From contig CAUYUJ010022415.1 in the NCBI GenBank assembly GCA_963575745.1, positions 431,001 to 495,000 of the forward strand: a stretch of DNA of 64,000 nucleotides, given 5' to 3'. The stretch is from Prorocentrum cordatum (lineage: Eukaryota; Sar; Dinophyceae; Prorocentrales; Prorocentraceae). Shown here in pieces: positions 48,100 to 56,280 of this stretch (positions within the stretch are counted from its first letter, which is position 1; each line of letters opens with the position of its first letter). The notes below the pieces were generated by a model. It had not been told where the DNA came from and searched no databases. It saw nothing but the letters and a program-made list of their open reading frames with translations. A program made the position numbers and the translations under genes.

Positions 48100-50811
48100 T
48101 CAGCTTCTCCTTCTCTTGTACTTCGTGATCTCCCCGTAGTGCCTCTTGAGTCCTTGAAGTTGGGTATCCTGGAATCCTGCCGAGCCGATCCCCCCCTTCC
48201 CTTCTACGGTCCCGGGGGTTTCGAGTTCGAGGGGGTCCAATACGGGCTCTCCTGAGGCCTCGGGCGTAGAGGAGGGGAGGATGGCAAAGGAGGAAGGCCT
48301 GTACACTCGAAACGTGTCATTCTCGAGGCCCGGCCAGTCGCGCCGGGCCCCCTCAGGAATGTCGAAGTCCCCCGGGAGGCTCTCGTCCAGCAGCGCCATG
48401 GTGCGATGGCCGGACCTCTGCCTCGTGAGCTTGACGGTGCGGTCGAGCCCCTCGAAGCGCAGCGTGATCTTGTCCTCGGCCAGGTTCACGACGGCCCCCA
48501 GGCTCTCCATCCAGCGCACGGGCAGGAGGAGGGGGACGTCCTCCGCGATCACCCTGAAGAGGATGAGGCACCGGATCCCCGCACTGGTCACCGGCACCAT
48601 CGCTTCCCCGACGACCCTGGAGCGGCCGCCGATCCCCTTGGCGCTGCTGTTGCCGTCGGTCTTTCTCACCGGGATTCGCCAGCCCTTCTTGTAGTACTTC
48701 TCTTGCAATACCTTCAGCTGCTTCTCGCCCACCAGCGCCTGCCCGGCCGCCGTGTCCACCATGCCCTCCGGCTCGTCGCCTTCGATGTCCAGGATGAACG
48801 TGCCGAGGATCGCCTCCTCTGACTTCGAACGAGGCCCACCTGGCCCCAGCTCTCTGTCATCGGGAGCTGCTCCCTCTGACCTCGAACGAGGCCCACCTGG
48901 CCCCAGTTCTCCGCCGTCGGGATCGCCTCGTTCCTCCGCGAGTCCCACCTGGCCTCGCAGAGGCTGGTCGGCTAGCACTCGCCCGTGGCCCACCTGGCCT
49001 CGATCGCAGGACTCGCCGATCAGCACGTTCCGAAACAGCTCCCGAATCCGAGGTCCTCCGACGAGGAAGGCGCCGTCGCCCTCGTCCAGCAAGTCCGCCG
49101 CCACGTAGAGCGACTTCCCCCCGAGCTCCTTCTTGGGCCGCTGCTCAATCTGCTTCGGCTTGTACGGATTGGCGCACTCCTTGCGCCAGTGCCCCTTCTG
49201 ACCGCAGTTGGCGCACCGCGTCCTCTCCTTGAGGCGGGCGATGCTGAGGCGCTGCTTGCCCGCTGGCGGGCGTGGCGCCGCCCGGCCTCCGGCTCTCTTG
49301 GAGTCGAAGAAGTCGCGGTCCCGGGCAATGGCCTTCTTCAGCTCTCGCGACTCTGCCCACTTCCGAGGCCGGCCCTCCTTGGTCCTCTTCTCGTCCAGCA
49401 CCGCGGCCAGGACGGCCGCCGCCTGGTCCTCGTCCAACTCTTGGTTGGCGATCGCCTCGTAGAAGGCCAGCGCGTCCTCGGTGTCCAGGATGAGGTCCTC
49501 CTCCAGCTCGAGGTAGACCTCGCTGCTGCCGAACACCTCCTCGTCGTCCTCGTCCTCGTCGTGTCCGACCGCGTGCACCCTCGACTTTTTCTGGCTGCTC
49601 TTCTTTTTCACGTCCATCTTCTTCAAACCCTGCTTGATCGACTCCAGATCCTCACGGCCCTGGGTGATCGAGAGCACGTTGATCGCATTCTGTTCGCTCA
49701 GGTTCGCTCCACTCCTCAGCTGCTGCACCTGGACCTGCTCTGGGAGCTCGAGCCCGTACCTCTTCGCCGACTTCGCCTGCAGGTCCCGGCGCATCACGTA
49801 CTGGGTGAACGACTCCCCCGCTCTCATCTCGGTGTCCTCCAGCGCCAGCCTGAAGCTCTCCTTGGCCTCGTCGCCGTCCTGGTCGCCCCGGCACCTCTTC
49901 AGGAAGTCGATGAGGACCTCGATGCCGCCGGGGGCGTCGAGCTCCTCCGCGTAGTGCAGGAGCCTCTCCTGCATGTCCACGGGCAAGCCGTCGATGACCT
50001 TGCCCGCCTGCTGCTCCGCCGGCAGGCCCGTCCTTCTGCTCCATCGCCGCAGGGCCACTACGTAGGTCTCGAGATGCTCGAAGCCTCCCCACGGCTGAGG
50101 GCCCTGCGTGTCTGACGGGCGCCACGTGGACGTCGATCCTCCGTCGGTGGGTGCCCACGGCCGTGGCGGTGGCGGAACCTGCGTCGCCCCGACCGTCAGC
50201 TCCGTCGCTGCTGCTGCGAGTGGCTGGGTCGGCTGCGCTGGAGCCATCGTCACCGCGGGTGGCCGTGCCGGCGGCGTCGCCGGCGCAGGTGCCGACGGAG
50301 GGGCCTGCGCCGTGGCGGGATCGCTCCCGGCCGCTCCGCGCATCAGCCCGTGGGGGAGCGGCGGCTGCCGCGGCCTCTGGATGGTGACCCAGACCTCGCC
50401 CTCGTTCCCCGGTGAGCTGGTCCACCAGTGGTCTGCATATTCATTCACCTGAGAGCCGGTCCACCAGCTGGCTGAGCCCCACCATTCTCTCCACGAGTTC
50501 CACCAGCCGGCATGGTTGTTCCCAGCCGCGTCGCTCCACGGGTCCCCCTGCAGCCAGGGGTCTGCCTCCTCTGCTGTCGTTGCCGGCAAGGGAGCTCCCG
50601 CGCGGCCTGTCCCTCGGCTGCCGCTCCCTGCCGTTGCTGGCTCTGCTCGCGCCCCTTGGTCTCCGCTGGGAGCCTCGGGCGCTGGTGCTGCTACTGCTGC
50701 TGCTGCTGCTGCTGCTAGTGCTGCTCTGGCAGCACGCTCCACCTCGTCGGGCGGGAGGGGCTGCTCGCCTCCCTCGGCGGCGCCCGTCGGCCCCTGTCCC
50801 TGCCCAACCAT
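48100..50811 (-). CDS. copia Gag and aspartic protease
   Basis: About 903 residues from the ATG at 50811, the first ATG after the primer-binding site; the frame is open further upstream into the LTR. The N-terminal 250 residues are Ala/Pro-rich. A Gag capsid-like region follows (WGGFEHLETYVVALRRWSRR, PGGIEVLIDFLKRC, ESFTQYVMRRDLQAK). The nucleocapsid motif is a perfect CCHC knuckle, CANCGQKGHWRKEC (about 49.17-49.22 kb). The protease active site reads GMVDTAAGQALVG (about 48.75 kb), with DTA where most have DTG or DSG. Gag packages element RNA; the protease cleaves the polyprotein. The ORF ends at a TGA close to a one-base shift into the next frame. Confidence 0.85.
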   Translation of the reverse strand: MVGQGQGPTGAAEGGEQPLPPDEVERAARAALAAAAAAAVAAPAPEAPSGDQGARAEPATAGSGSRGTGRAGAPLPATTAEEADPWLQGDPWSDAAGNNHAGWWNSWREWWGSASWWTGSQVNEYADHWWTSSPGNEGEVWVTIQRPRQPPLPHGLMRGAAGSDPATAQAPPSAPAPATPPARPPAVTMAPAQPTQPLAAAATELTVGATQVPPPPRPWAPTDGGSTSTWRPSDTQGPQPWGGFEHLETYVVALRRWSRRTGLPAEQQAGKVIDGLPVDMQERLLHYAEELDAPGGIEVLIDFLKRCRGDQDGDEAKESFRLALEDTEMRAGESFTQYVMRRDLQAKSAKRYGLELPEQVQVQQLRSGANLSEQNAINVLSITQGREDLESIKQGLKKMDVKKKSSQKKSRVHAVGHDEDEDDEEVFGSSEVYLELEEDLILDTEDALAFYEAIANQELDEDQAAAVLAAVLDEKRTKEGRPRKWAESRELKKAIARDRDFFDSKRAGGRAAPRPPAGKQRLSIARLKERTRCANCGQKGHWRKECANPYKPKQIEQRPKKELGGKSLYVAADLLDEGDGAFLVGGPRIRELFRNVLIGESCDRGQVGHGRVLADQPLRGQVGLAEERGDPDGGELGPGGPRSRSEGAAPDDRELGPGGPRSKSEEAILGTFILDIEGDEPEGMVDTAAGQALVGEKQLKVLQEKYYKKGWRIPVRKTDGNSSAKGIGGRSRVVGEAMVPVTSAGIRCLILFRVIAEDVPLLLPVRWMESLGAVVNLAEDKITLRFEGLDRTVKLTRQRSGHRTMALLDESLPGDFDIPEGARRDWPGLENDTFRVYRPSSFAILPSSTPEASGEPVLDPLELETPGTVEGKGGIGSAGFQDTQLQGLKRHYGEITKYKRRRS

Positions 50812-50815
50812 CACA

Positions 50816-50827
50816 CTCCTGCTACCA
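50816..50827 (-). promoter_or_regulatory. primer-binding site for initiator-Met tRNA type
   Basis: Directly after the 5' LTR the minus strand reads TGGTAGCAGGAG. The first nine bases fit the complement of the 3' end of eukaryotic initiator tRNA-Met, the usual primer of Ty1/copia elements. Confidence 0.75.
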
Positions 50828-51082
50828 TGTGAAACGGGTTCGCGGGCGGATCGAGGGACTCTGGAGGCCTGGGGGCGCGCGGGGCGACAAGCGGGAGGTC
50901 CCTCTCCTCCCGGATGTTTTGCGCACTTGAGCCACATCGGCGTCAGTACAGTCATGCTCGCATGCTGTGGGACGCCACCCCAGCGACACTGGACACAGTG
51001 TCGCACAACTCGTGAAACACATCAAACTCTGAGAATACTCTAGGGGACCTCATGGGACAGGGGGTTGAGTATTTAAAAGACA
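50828..51082 (-). repeat. 5' LTR of copia element
   Basis: About 255 bases, TGTCTTTTAAATACTC... to ...CCGTTTCACA on the minus strand. It pairs with 41126-41390. The TTTAAATA segment near its start could serve as a core promoter element, but dinoflagellate promoters are poorly defined, so this is only a suggestion. Confidence 0.88.
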
Positions 51083-51301
51083 CACGTTCTTCACCATGCG
51101 CTTCCTAAATCAGAGGACCTCGGAAGGCTGGTGGAGCTCGTAGAACCCCCGGAACACGTTGACGTGCAGATCACCATCAACCATCACTTCTCCGAGCTCC
51201 CCATGTCGTTTGTCGAGGAGGCGAGATGGAGGACAATACAAGCAAGGAGGCATGAAGGAAGGAGGGTATTCCCATCAAAGAATTACGCGCAGTGTTATTA
51301 G
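51083..51301 (+). other. possible coding fragment abutting the copia LTR
   Basis: An open stretch of about 72 codons in one + frame begins exactly at the LTR edge and ends at TAG 51299-51301. It has balanced composition (LPKSEDLGRLVELVEPPEHV, DVQITINHHFSELPMSFVEE). I recognise no family. It may be an exon or element fragment cut by the copia insertion. Confidence 0.3.
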
Positions 51302-51688
51302 AGTGGAGAAGGAGGTGTCGACAACGCATCCATCATCGCTGTCATCACCTGTTTCTGTGCGACAACATGGGTATGGTCTTGAGTCTGGAGAAGGGTAGTC
51401 CAGTATCACCGCCTGTGCTCGTCTTGCCCAGAAGTGGCACGCGCTGTCCTTGTCCACTTTCTCCCGCACCAGTGTGCGATGGGTCGCCAGCGAGTTGAAC
51501 CCGTCGGATGAAATTAGCCGATGATTCGACTCGCCTGCTGAGAAGGCTGCTGCTGCTACTGCTGCTGCACTGAGAGCGGGTGACCCAGGTGCTGAGGCGG
51601 GCTCGAGTGCCGGCCGCGAAGGCTGGCGCAGGCGGGCCTGGCGATTTGCAGAGGACGACAGCGGCCTCAACGCCCTCCGCGACGGCTG

Positions 51689-52165
51689 GTGCAGCCGCGC
51701 CTGGAGGCCCGCTTGAGAGTGCTGCCGAGGACGAGAGGCTGGCGCGGCGCGTCCCACTCTCCGACGCTGTGGCTGCCGGCCGCTGCGGGACAGCTGCCCC
51801 CAACGCGCAGAGCGGGAAAGGACCAGAAGTGCTCGACCGCGCCACGGCGTCGTTCATCGACGAGGTCTCGCCGATCCCGTGTGCTCCAAATCGGCCGTGT
51901 GCAGCCGCCGCCATTGGCGGGGGCGAGGGATCGAGCCAAGGTACGGAGGGTCGGCACTGGTGGACTGACCACCCTCGAGGAGGAGAGCGTCACGCTGAAG
52001 ACGAAGCAGGACTATGAGAGGAAGCTGGCGCGGTTCGACGCCTGCTGCATGACTCACGGTCTCGAGGTGGAGAGCGACGCAGACTTGGAGATGGCCCTGG
52101 TCGAGTACATGGACATGCTGGTCGAGTACATGGACGAGCAGGTGCACAGGCCTCCACGTGGCCGC
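51689..52165 (+). pseudogene. tyrosine recombinase, N-terminal core-binding part (fragment)
   Basis: The frame is open from about 51,689, but the convincing part is 51,905-52,150: GARDRAKVRRVGTGGLTTLE, then EESVTLKTKQDYERKLARF, GLEVESDADLEMALVEYMD. This pattern (a 'LTxLE..SV...T..DY...L..F' stretch followed by an acidic helix) is what I expect of the SAM-like N-terminal domain of tyrosine recombinases in dinoflagellate elements. Coding similarity stops near 52,150, where GGTAAACTC could be a splice donor. The matching catalytic half lies 3.3 kb away at 55.46-56.28 kb. The upstream 51,302-51,900 is low-complexity (CTG/Ala-rich) and may be its N-terminal linker. Confidence 0.55.
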
Positions 52166-52690
52166 TCGTCGGTAAACTCATCCTCCCCACCTCTACTTGT
52201 CTGTGTTCTTGTTATGTGTTCTCGGGTGTGTGTCCTACCCAACCCATCGCTAGGTGTCTTTGTTATTGTGCTCTTTCACTTGTTCTGGGTGGTGGGGGCC
52301 ATGGATGAGGCTAACCCCAACCCCTTTAGGGGTGCCCCTGCTGGAGCTTCTGGAGGGGTATGGTCGATTGCCGCCGTGGCTGGGTTCTCTTGGATGTGTT
52401 CGGGCCGGCCATCCCCTGTGCCGTCTGGTAGGTGGGGGGGCGGGAGTGCACACCCTCCCCGGGACAATCACGCCGCGGAGGCGGTTGGGGCTTCGGCTCT
52501 TTCCTCCGTGGGGGCTTCGGCTCCGGCTGGGGCTTCGGTGCCAGTCGCGGGTCCTGGGGGGCAGACCGACGACTCGTCTGGCCAACGCGCGTCGGTGTCG
52601 GTGCTCACTTTGACAGGCGTCTCGGCGACTGTGTCTGAAGATGGCCCTACGTTTCCTTCAGGCACAACTCGGTGCCAGCGACGTGTTGCG
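52166..52690. other. intervening sequence, no clear gene
   Basis: A GT-rich start (52190-52290) resembles intron sequence. A Gly/Ser/Pro-rich opening (52300-52640) follows with no recognisable motif. Confidence 0.35.
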
Positions 52691-53012
52691 AGGATCCGGG
52701 CTCACAAGCGGATCAAGAATAAGAAGGCTTCCCGTGCTATGCAGTGCCGTGCCATGCATAAACTTGCCATGCTACGGCGGGAGGGACGTCTCCGAAAGGC
52801 GCACACAGCATGGCTTTTCCGAGGTGGAACCTGGAACACGCGGAAGCTGGGGACAGAACGTGGCAACGAGAGCCCTGCCATCAAGATTGGTGCTGTCCTC
52901 TCAGTGCTCAATGGTAGGAAATGGGATTTCGCTTTGTTTTCTGATGTGAAATTCACACGTAATGGGGTGAGGGAGTATGAGGAAGGGGTAATAGAACGTG
53001 TGCCAAATGTGG
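52691..53012 (+). pseudogene. LINE endonuclease-like N-terminal fragment
   Basis: In the + frame at 52,691-53,000 the sequence reads KRIKNKKASRAMQCRAMHKL, then FRGGTWNTRKLG, AVLSVLNGRKWDFALFSDVK, and NGVREYEEGV. The 'GTWNTRKLG ... R.WD..L..D' pattern resembles the first strands of the APE-type endonuclease of dinoflagellate LINEs. There is no downstream endonuclease or RT sequence, so this is at best a short fragment. The identification is tentative. Confidence 0.35.
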
Positions 53013-53319
53013 TAAGGTGTTTGAGCCCACTGATCCACCTGGTATGCTTTCTCGCCCTTGTGGCGTACATGAGAAATGGTGTCGCGGCGTGCGCGTGCCG
53101 GCCCCCCCGGATCCTTTGGCGCCCGCGGCAGTGGCCCCTGTGGCTGCCCCAGTCGCGCCAAAAGCGAAACCGAAAGCCAAGGGCGGAGCCAAGGTGATGG
53201 CCGCCGGGCGCGGGAGGGGCGCGGCAGCCAAAGCCCGGGGTCGCGCTCCAGGTCGTGGGCATCCTGGCCCGGGAGCTAACTTGAGGCTCGCGCTGCGGCG
53301 CCCCGCGGGCCACGGTTAA
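52992..53319 (+). CDS. possible Cys/His motif protein fragment with basic RG-rich tail
   Basis: About 105 codons in a frame different from the preceding fragment: CAKCGKVFEPTDPPGM, then RPCGVHEKWC (a C-x2-C ... C-x2-H-x3-C arrangement that could bind zinc), a Pro/Ala hinge, a KPKAKGGAK segment and an RGRGAAAKARGRAPGRG tail, ending at TAA 53317-53319. No start codon is convincing. It may be an exon end or part of a relic element. The basic tail suggests nucleic-acid binding, but only by composition. Confidence 0.3.
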
Positions 53320-53321
53320 GG

Positions 53322-53455
53322 CCATCCCTCGAGGCCGCGTTTTTGCCTGGCGTTACATCGAAAGCTGGCGGTGGCCCCCCGGGGGCCTTCCCTCGACGCC
53401 GCGTCTCTTTGCCGGGTGTTGGATCGAAAGCTGGCGGTGTTCCTCCTCCTTCCCT
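53322..53455 (+). repeat. 65-bp direct duplication
   Basis: The block 'ccctcga(g/c)gccgcgt...tcgaaagctggcggtg' occurs at 53326 and 53391, with the beginning of a third copy at 53450. Confidence 0.7.
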
Positions 53456-53994
53456 CGGGTGGTCAACGGTTTCCCGCAGCAGTCTGTGTTTCGTGTGGCT
53501 GCACCCATTGTGCCAGGCGGCGATCCTACGTGACGTCGCGGGGGCGGCAAGACGGTTCTACTGTTCCGTCATGTGCCAGACCTGCGCCTACTGACGCAGG
53601 TCACGCCGCCCCCACGCCCTCGCAGCCGGGGCAGTTGCATGGTGTGAGTTTGTGATATGCGGAAGCCGTGGTGGTGTGTGTGTGTTATTCTCCTGTGTCC
53701 TCCCTCGTGTACCCCTCGGTGGTGGTGGTCGGTACTCCTGCTTTGCCCGCTCTGTCTCCCGCCCGCTCCCCTCCCCCTCCCCTCCCCCTCTCCTCCCCCC
53801 CTCCCCCTCCCCTCCCCCTCTCCTCCTTGCTCCCCCCCCGGCCCTGCCCCTCCCATTGCCGACCGCCATACACATTGTGTGCGCACGTGTCTGTCCATGA
53901 TGCGAAATCGTTGTCCCATTGCCTCATTGCTCTGCTCGTCGCCGCAGCCTCAAAGACAACAGGCGCGCTTGCCCTCCCCCGGCCTGCCATCGCG
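53456..53994. other. intron-like polypyrimidine region
   Basis: Contains a GGTGTGAGTTTGTG donor-like segment near 53641 and a CCCCTCCCCCTC-rich stretch (53755-53850). It ends with an acceptor-like GTCGCCGCAG at about 53946, shortly before the ATG at 53995. The reading as an intron is an inference. Confidence 0.4.
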
Positions 53995-54906
53995 ATGGCT
54001 GCCGCTCGCAGGGCCCAGGTCGACCAGGCGCTCGCGTCTCACGAGGAGCGCTTGGACCGCCTTGAGCGGGCGTCGGCGCGTCACGAGTCCAGCCTCAAGG
54101 TTGTCCTCCGCTCGACTGTGCTGGTCTGTGAAGGTTTCACGGTGGCCGACCAGTTCTATATGAACAAGCATGGTCAGCAGCTTTGGAGGGAGCTTCGCGA
54201 GGGCTGGCCTGAGGCGGTGTGCTCTGAGGCCGCGCGTCACCTCGGGGTTGCGTGGCCGTTGGATGAGCCCATGAGCGGCGTTGTGGAGAGCGAGAGCGCC
54301 AGCGCCCTGCGCAGCCTCTGGCGCGTCCTTGCCACGCCCGGCCTAGTGACGGGGGTCTGGGATCAGAGCAAGTGGAGCGAGGACGGGGCCAACTGGGAGA
54401 GAATCCCTGGCACGTTCGTCACCACGATGGCCTTCGGCACCGAGTCTTTGCTGGTGGAGAGTGCCTTGCGGCCACTCGACGCCCTGATGCGTCGGGCGTC
54501 AGGGCTGGTTGTGCGGGGCCAGCAGACCCGGAGCCCAGATGAGCCCGAGCGCCCCAGGGTGCTGCTCTACCTCGAGCGCCCGGAGAACAAGGGGAAGGGC
54601 GGCACGGGCGGCAAGGGAGGCGATGGCGGCAAGAGCGGCGGCAAAGGCAAGAGCAAGGGCAAGGGCTCGAAGGGCTCCTCCAAAGGCAAGAAGGGCGGCA
54701 AGGGCGGCAAGGGCGCCGCGGGCGGCCGGGGTGGAGTGGTGCAGGCGGCGGCGCTGAGTCGTCCCAGGCCGTCCGGCCGCGTGCTGGCGCGCCCCGCTGC
54801 GGCCGAAGGTGGTGGTGCGGACGATGGCCCGGCGGCCGCGCCGCCTGGCCCGGCGGGTGGGGCGGAGGCGCCGGGCGCAGCAGCGGCGGCCGCGCCTGGC
54901 CGCTGA
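53995..54906 (+). CDS. 303-residue protein with coiled coil and Gly/Lys-rich region, function unknown
   Basis: Starts at the ATG at 53995 (MAAARRAQVDQALASHEERL). Residues 1-45 form a likely coiled coil (SHEERLDRLERASARHESSL). Residues 45-195 are a well-composed globular-looking region (VLRSTVLVCEGFTVADQFYM, QLWRELREGWPEAVCSEAAR, WKVL/WSEDGANW-type Trp-rich segments). Residues about 197-245 are almost only Gly, Lys and Ser (KGKGG, KSKGKGSKGSSKGKKGG), and the tail is Ala/Pro/Gly-rich. Such Lys/Gly stretches can bind nucleic acid or act as spacers. It lies between the two halves of the broken recombinase gene and may belong to a separate inserted element (a retroelement ORF1 is one option). I do not recognise the family. 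Confidence 0.5.
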   Translation: MAAARRAQVDQALASHEERLDRLERASARHESSLKVVLRSTVLVCEGFTVADQFYMNKHGQQLWRELREGWPEAVCSEAARHLGVAWPLDEPMSGVVESESASALRSLWRVLATPGLVTGVWDQSKWSEDGANWERIPGTFVTTMAFGTESLLVESALRPLDALMRRASGLVVRGQQTRSPDEPERPRVLLYLERPENKGKGGTGGKGGDGGKSGGKGKSKGKGSKGSSKGKKGGKGGKGAAGGRGGVVQAAALSRPRPSGRVLARPAAAEGGGADDGPAAAPPGPAGGAEAPGAAAAAAPGR

Positions 54907-55454
54907 GCTCCTCAGAGGCTGGAGAACTGCATGAGAATTCAATACTGCATGTGGACTCCTTGCATGATCTGAGAATCCATAGGATGCAGTGGCTTCGTGA
55001 GAGTTGTACGAACTGCATGAGATTCCCAAGGATTTGTACTGCATGAAAATTCAAAATGGCAGTGGAGTCGTGAGACTTGTACGAACTGCTGGAGATTTGT
55101 ATCAGATGCACGTGGCTGGCTACGCGGCCGACTTGTATGACTTGTATGACGTAGTTTACTGCGCCGTGGGAGCTTGGTGGTGTGAAATTGTGTCACCTAC
55201 ACCCCTTCCGCACGGACGATCTCTCCCGTCGCCGTCGTTTGCCGGACGTGGCTCGTTTATGCTGGTTCTCTTGCGTGCGTTTTTGGTCTTGTGTGGTGGT
55301 TGGTGTGTCCCCCTGGTATGGTGCCTTCCCCCTTCTCCCCTCTCCCTCCCTCCCCCCCGCCCTCATCATCGCCTTCTACTTGATCCTAGGAGGCGCCCGA
55401 GCTCTCCCTGAAGGCCCGGCCGCCGTTCGCGGCGTACAAGCCGGAGGCGGAGGC
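54907..55454. other. non-coding or intron-like sequence
   Basis: AT-richer sequence with repeated GAACTGCATGAGA and GTACTGCATGAAA motifs (54920-55110), then a T/C-rich run ending TTGATCCTAG at about 55388, which looks like a 3' splice acceptor. No gene could be supported. Confidence 0.4.
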
Positions 55455-56280
55455 GGAGGAGGCGAGGAACCGTCGAACAGCAAGGCCAAGCTGCTGGCAG
55501 CCATAGGGCATCGGGATCCTCGGCTACACCATGCGGGGCGCTTGCTGAAGCTGCCACGCGTGGCGCGGGCGCTGCAAGGCTAGCGGCGGCTGATGCCGCG
55601 GGTGACGCGGGCGCCGGCGCCGTGGGCGGCCGTGGCGGCGATCGCGGTGACGCTGGTGTTCATGAACCAGCGGCGGGCCGCGCTCGGCGTGGTGCTCGCG
55701 ACGGACGCCTACCTGCGGCCAGGCGAGCTGCTGTCGCTCTGAGCGCACCACGTGGTGCCCGCGCAGCCAGCGGCAGGAGGCGACTACAGCTACACTTCGC
55801 TGGTTTTGCGGCCAGAGGAAGAGAGCGTGGCCACAGAGACCAAGGGCTTCAACGACTCCATCCTGCTGGACAGCACGTGTAGGGCTGTTGGTGGAAGAGC
55901 TCGCGCACGGCCTCCAGCCGGTGCAGCGCCTCCTTCTGTGGTCGGGCGCGGCCTTCAATGCCATATTCATGGAAGCGGCGGCGAAAGTGGGGCTGGACAG
56001 CTGGGAGTTGACGCCGTAAATCCTGCGCCACTCGGGGCCTTCGCACGATTGGCTGACCAAGACGAGAACGCTGAAAGCCATCAAGCGGCGAGGACGCTGG
56101 ATGTCAGACCTCAGCGTGCGCGGCTACGAGAACGGCTCCCGAATGATGAGGCGCCTTGCAACGATCGACCGTGGGAAGCAGTTGCTGCTGGCCGAGGCCG
56201 ACGCGCAGCTGGAGGTGGCGCTGTCCAAAGGGCAGGTGGGCGGCTTTGCACGCCGGTGCCAGGAGATCGGGCTGGGGTAG
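55455..56280 (+). pseudogene. tyrosine recombinase, catalytic part (broken)
   Basis: The first frame reads SNSKAKLLAAIGHRDPRL, LLKLPRVARALQG, TAG (55581-55583, simplest origin TGG), MPRVTRAPAPWAAVAAIAVT, ATDAYLRPGELLSL (with the box-I Arg), TGA (55740-55742, simplest origin CGA), AHHVVPAQ and EESVATETKGFNDSILLDST. At about 55,881 the frame changes: LLVEELAHGLQPVQRLLLWS, TAA (56017-56019), ILRHSGPSHDWL (H-x2-S-G and basic residues of box II), AIKRRGRWMSDLSVRGYENG (Trp and nucleophile Tyr), ending at TAG 56278-56280. Box I Arg, RHSG, RGRW and Tyr are all recognisable, so this was a tyrosine recombinase. Three nonsense codons and one frame change make it non-functional. Its N-terminal half is at 51.9-52.15 kb. 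Confidence 0.72.

Larger units (their letters stand above)
41126..51082 (-). mobile_element. Ty1/copia LTR retrotransposon with an added methyltransferase-like module
   Basis: On the minus strand: 5' LTR (51082-50828), primer-binding site, Gag, protease, a zinc-ribbon-like segment, MTase-like domain, integrase, RT, RNase H, purine tract and 3' LTR (41390-41126). Integrase before RT is the defining Ty1/copia order. Both LTRs run TG...CA. Target duplications are not evident (TATTG on the left, CACGT on the right). Single-base frame changes near 48,110, 47,110, 46,250 and 42,970 break the polyprotein, yet all active-site residues I checked are present, so it is either recently dead or affected by sequence errors. 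Confidence 0.92.

Noticed and set aside
48985-50115. 376-codon + strand ORF opposite copia Gag
   Set aside because: Antisense shadow; Leu/Val/Arg-rich with no motif, whereas the minus strand has the CCHC knuckle and protease site.
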